A model generated the notes under the pieces. That model did no database searches. It saw only the letters and a program-made list of their open reading frames with translations, and was not told the origin of the DNA. 6,466 nucleotides of DNA from Treponema sp. (GTDB lineage: Bacteria; Spirochaetota; Spirochaetia; Treponematales; Breznakiellaceae): assembly GCA_031281685.1 (NCBI GenBank), contig JAITFA010000111.1:1-6466 (forward strand), given 5' to 3'. Position 1 is the stretch's first letter, and each line of letters begins with the position of its first letter. Shown one piece after another: positions 5,558 to 6,466 of this stretch. The position numbers and the translations under genes were made by a program.

Positions 5558-6466
5558 TGAAAAGCACTTTTTTTATTATGTTCCTCTTTTACGCAAGGCT
5601 TGTATGGTCAGATATACCTGAATATCAATTATTATGGGAAGATGTAGCCAATGCCATGACATTTGGCTATAAATCTCATTTCGATATAACCGGTTTAACA
5701 GGAAAATCAAGCCCATCCAAACATATAACAGCTCTTATTGAAACAAACGAAAGCTGGTTTGCTATTATATGGCCTGCCGGTTTTTTTAAGATTGTATTGG
5801 ATGATACTACTATCGGTTATACAAGAAATGGTCAATTTAATACCCGTTTCGATCTTGAAACAGAAACATACGAACTGGTAACATCACAAGGTTATACATT
5901 AGCTGACCCGGTCTTGTTATATACGCGGGTAATAAAAAGGGATAAGCAAGGACAGGAAGAAATCCTCGGCATTATTGAGGGAAATGGTAGAAATAACGAG
6001 GAATGGACAAAGTTTGCGAGGAGCGCCGGTGAATATGAAAGTCTGCGTGGCGAATTGCATGGACCTAAAGTAGCGGAACAGTTGAAAGTATACGATGTTC
6101 CCTATGAAAAGCTGCGGTACTATAAAGATGGGATTTATACTCTGGACCCCAGCTTTACCGATGAGATCATGGAAAGCCCCAATAGTCTAGTAGTAAGCAA
6201 CGCATTGGAGATGAGTAATGTTCTGCTATTAGAAGTATTAACGAGAATGTATTATCTTACCGTGACGGATGAAAGCATAAAAAACCGCCTATTCAAAGCG
6301 GAGCTTCTCAAAATAGGGATAGAACAATATGCCCAAACGAATGAGATGGTTGAACAAAGTATTATGACTTTAGGTAATAATTTTCAGGAGTTTATGGATA
6401 AGAAAGTAAATCAGGATAGCCCATCTCAACGATCGCCAATATTATTGGAACAAGCATGGTATCAAA
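5557..6466 (+). CDS. FlgG/FlgF-like flagellar rod-hook family protein with Sec signal peptide, 3' end cut
   Basis: 303 codons are open to the window edge. The ATG at 5557 has an AAAGGAAAA ribosome site about 8 bases upstream and overlaps the stop of the leader ORF. Residues 1-18 (MKSTFFIMFLFYARLVWS) form a signal peptide ending before DIP. Then LLWEDVANAMTFGYKS (25-40) resembles the N-terminal signature of flagellar axial proteins (D-IANN-AN--T-GYK). GFFKIVLDD (75-83), YTRNGQF (88-94) and LVTSQGYTLADP (107-118) match the GFF-V-L-DG---YTR-G-F and LVT--GY-L-P core of FlgG/FlgF. NSLVVSNALEMSNV (209-222) matches the C-terminal LE-SNV motif. After it comes a longer helical tail (to 303 and beyond), while FlgG ends about 40 residues past this point at roughly 260 in total. 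True rod proteins leave through the flagellar export apparatus and have no cleavable signal. Inferred: a periplasmic, Sec-exported paralogue with an unknown role near the periplasmic flagella. The DNA is visibly more A+T-rich than the transport genes. Confidence 0.8.
   Translation, partial: MKSTFFIMFLFYARLVWSDIPEYQLLWEDVANAMTFGYKSHFDITGLTGKSSPSKHITALIETNESWFAIIWPAGFFKIVLDDTTIGYTRNGQFNTRFDLETETYELVTSQGYTLADPVLLYTRVIKRDKQGQEEILGIIEGNGRNNEEWTKFARSAGEYESLRGELHGPKVAEQLKVYDVPYEKLRYYKDGIYTLDPSFTDEIMESPNSLVVSNALEMSNVLLLEVLTRMYYLTVTDESIKNRLFKAELLKIGIEQYAQTNEMVEQSIMTLGNNFQEFMDKKVNQDSPSQRSPILLEQAWYQ

Overview
The window most likely comes from a spirochete, probably a Treponema-like bacterium. The evidence is a BMP-family purine/nucleoside-type binding protein with its double-domain ABC ATPase, a DPBB plus SPOR cell-envelope protein, and a protein resembling a flagellar rod/hook component that carries a Sec signal peptide. 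Spirochetes keep their flagella in the periplasm. The moderate G+C of the left two thirds would suit a gut (for example termite-gut) Treponema better than an A+T-rich oral one. The genus is inferred; no rRNA or other marker gene is present.

Layout, left to right. Positions 1-1994 (minus) hold most of a long exported protein: signal peptide, short degenerate double-psi beta-barrel, about 500 residues of Pro/Ser/Thr/Glu-rich linker containing a 201-bp in-frame tandem repeat, and the start of a C-terminal SPOR domain cut by the window edge. This frame has no stop up to the edge and is the real gene there; the other open frames in the region are its shadows. Positions 2069-3571 and 3574-4719 (minus) form a tight two-gene unit read from right to left: BMP-type substrate-binding protein, then its ABC ATPase, two bases apart. 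The permease genes expected after the ATPase are absent; the next gene is the DPBB-SPOR gene. A promoter-like pair (TTGTTA-17-TATAAG) lies just upstream of the binding-protein gene.

Positions 4747-5452 are a divergent, poorly coding stretch. It has one possible small coiled-coil protein (4747-5058), a weaker 30-residue ORF, some inverted repeats, and a good promoter-like pair (TTGATA-17-TATACT) with palindromes on both sides. This promoter points right into a broken or very small leader ORF (5453-5557), whose stop overlaps by one base (TAATG) the start of the last gene (5557 to the edge). That gene encodes the FlgG/FlgF-like protein with a Sec-type signal peptide.

The binding protein should capture a ligand, probably a purine base or nucleoside, in the periplasm, and the ATPase should drive its uptake with permeases encoded elsewhere. 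The DPBB-SPOR protein probably acts at septal or denuded peptidoglycan. The FlgG-like protein is the most unusual item: it has the core motifs of a flagellar axial protein but appears to be routed through Sec.
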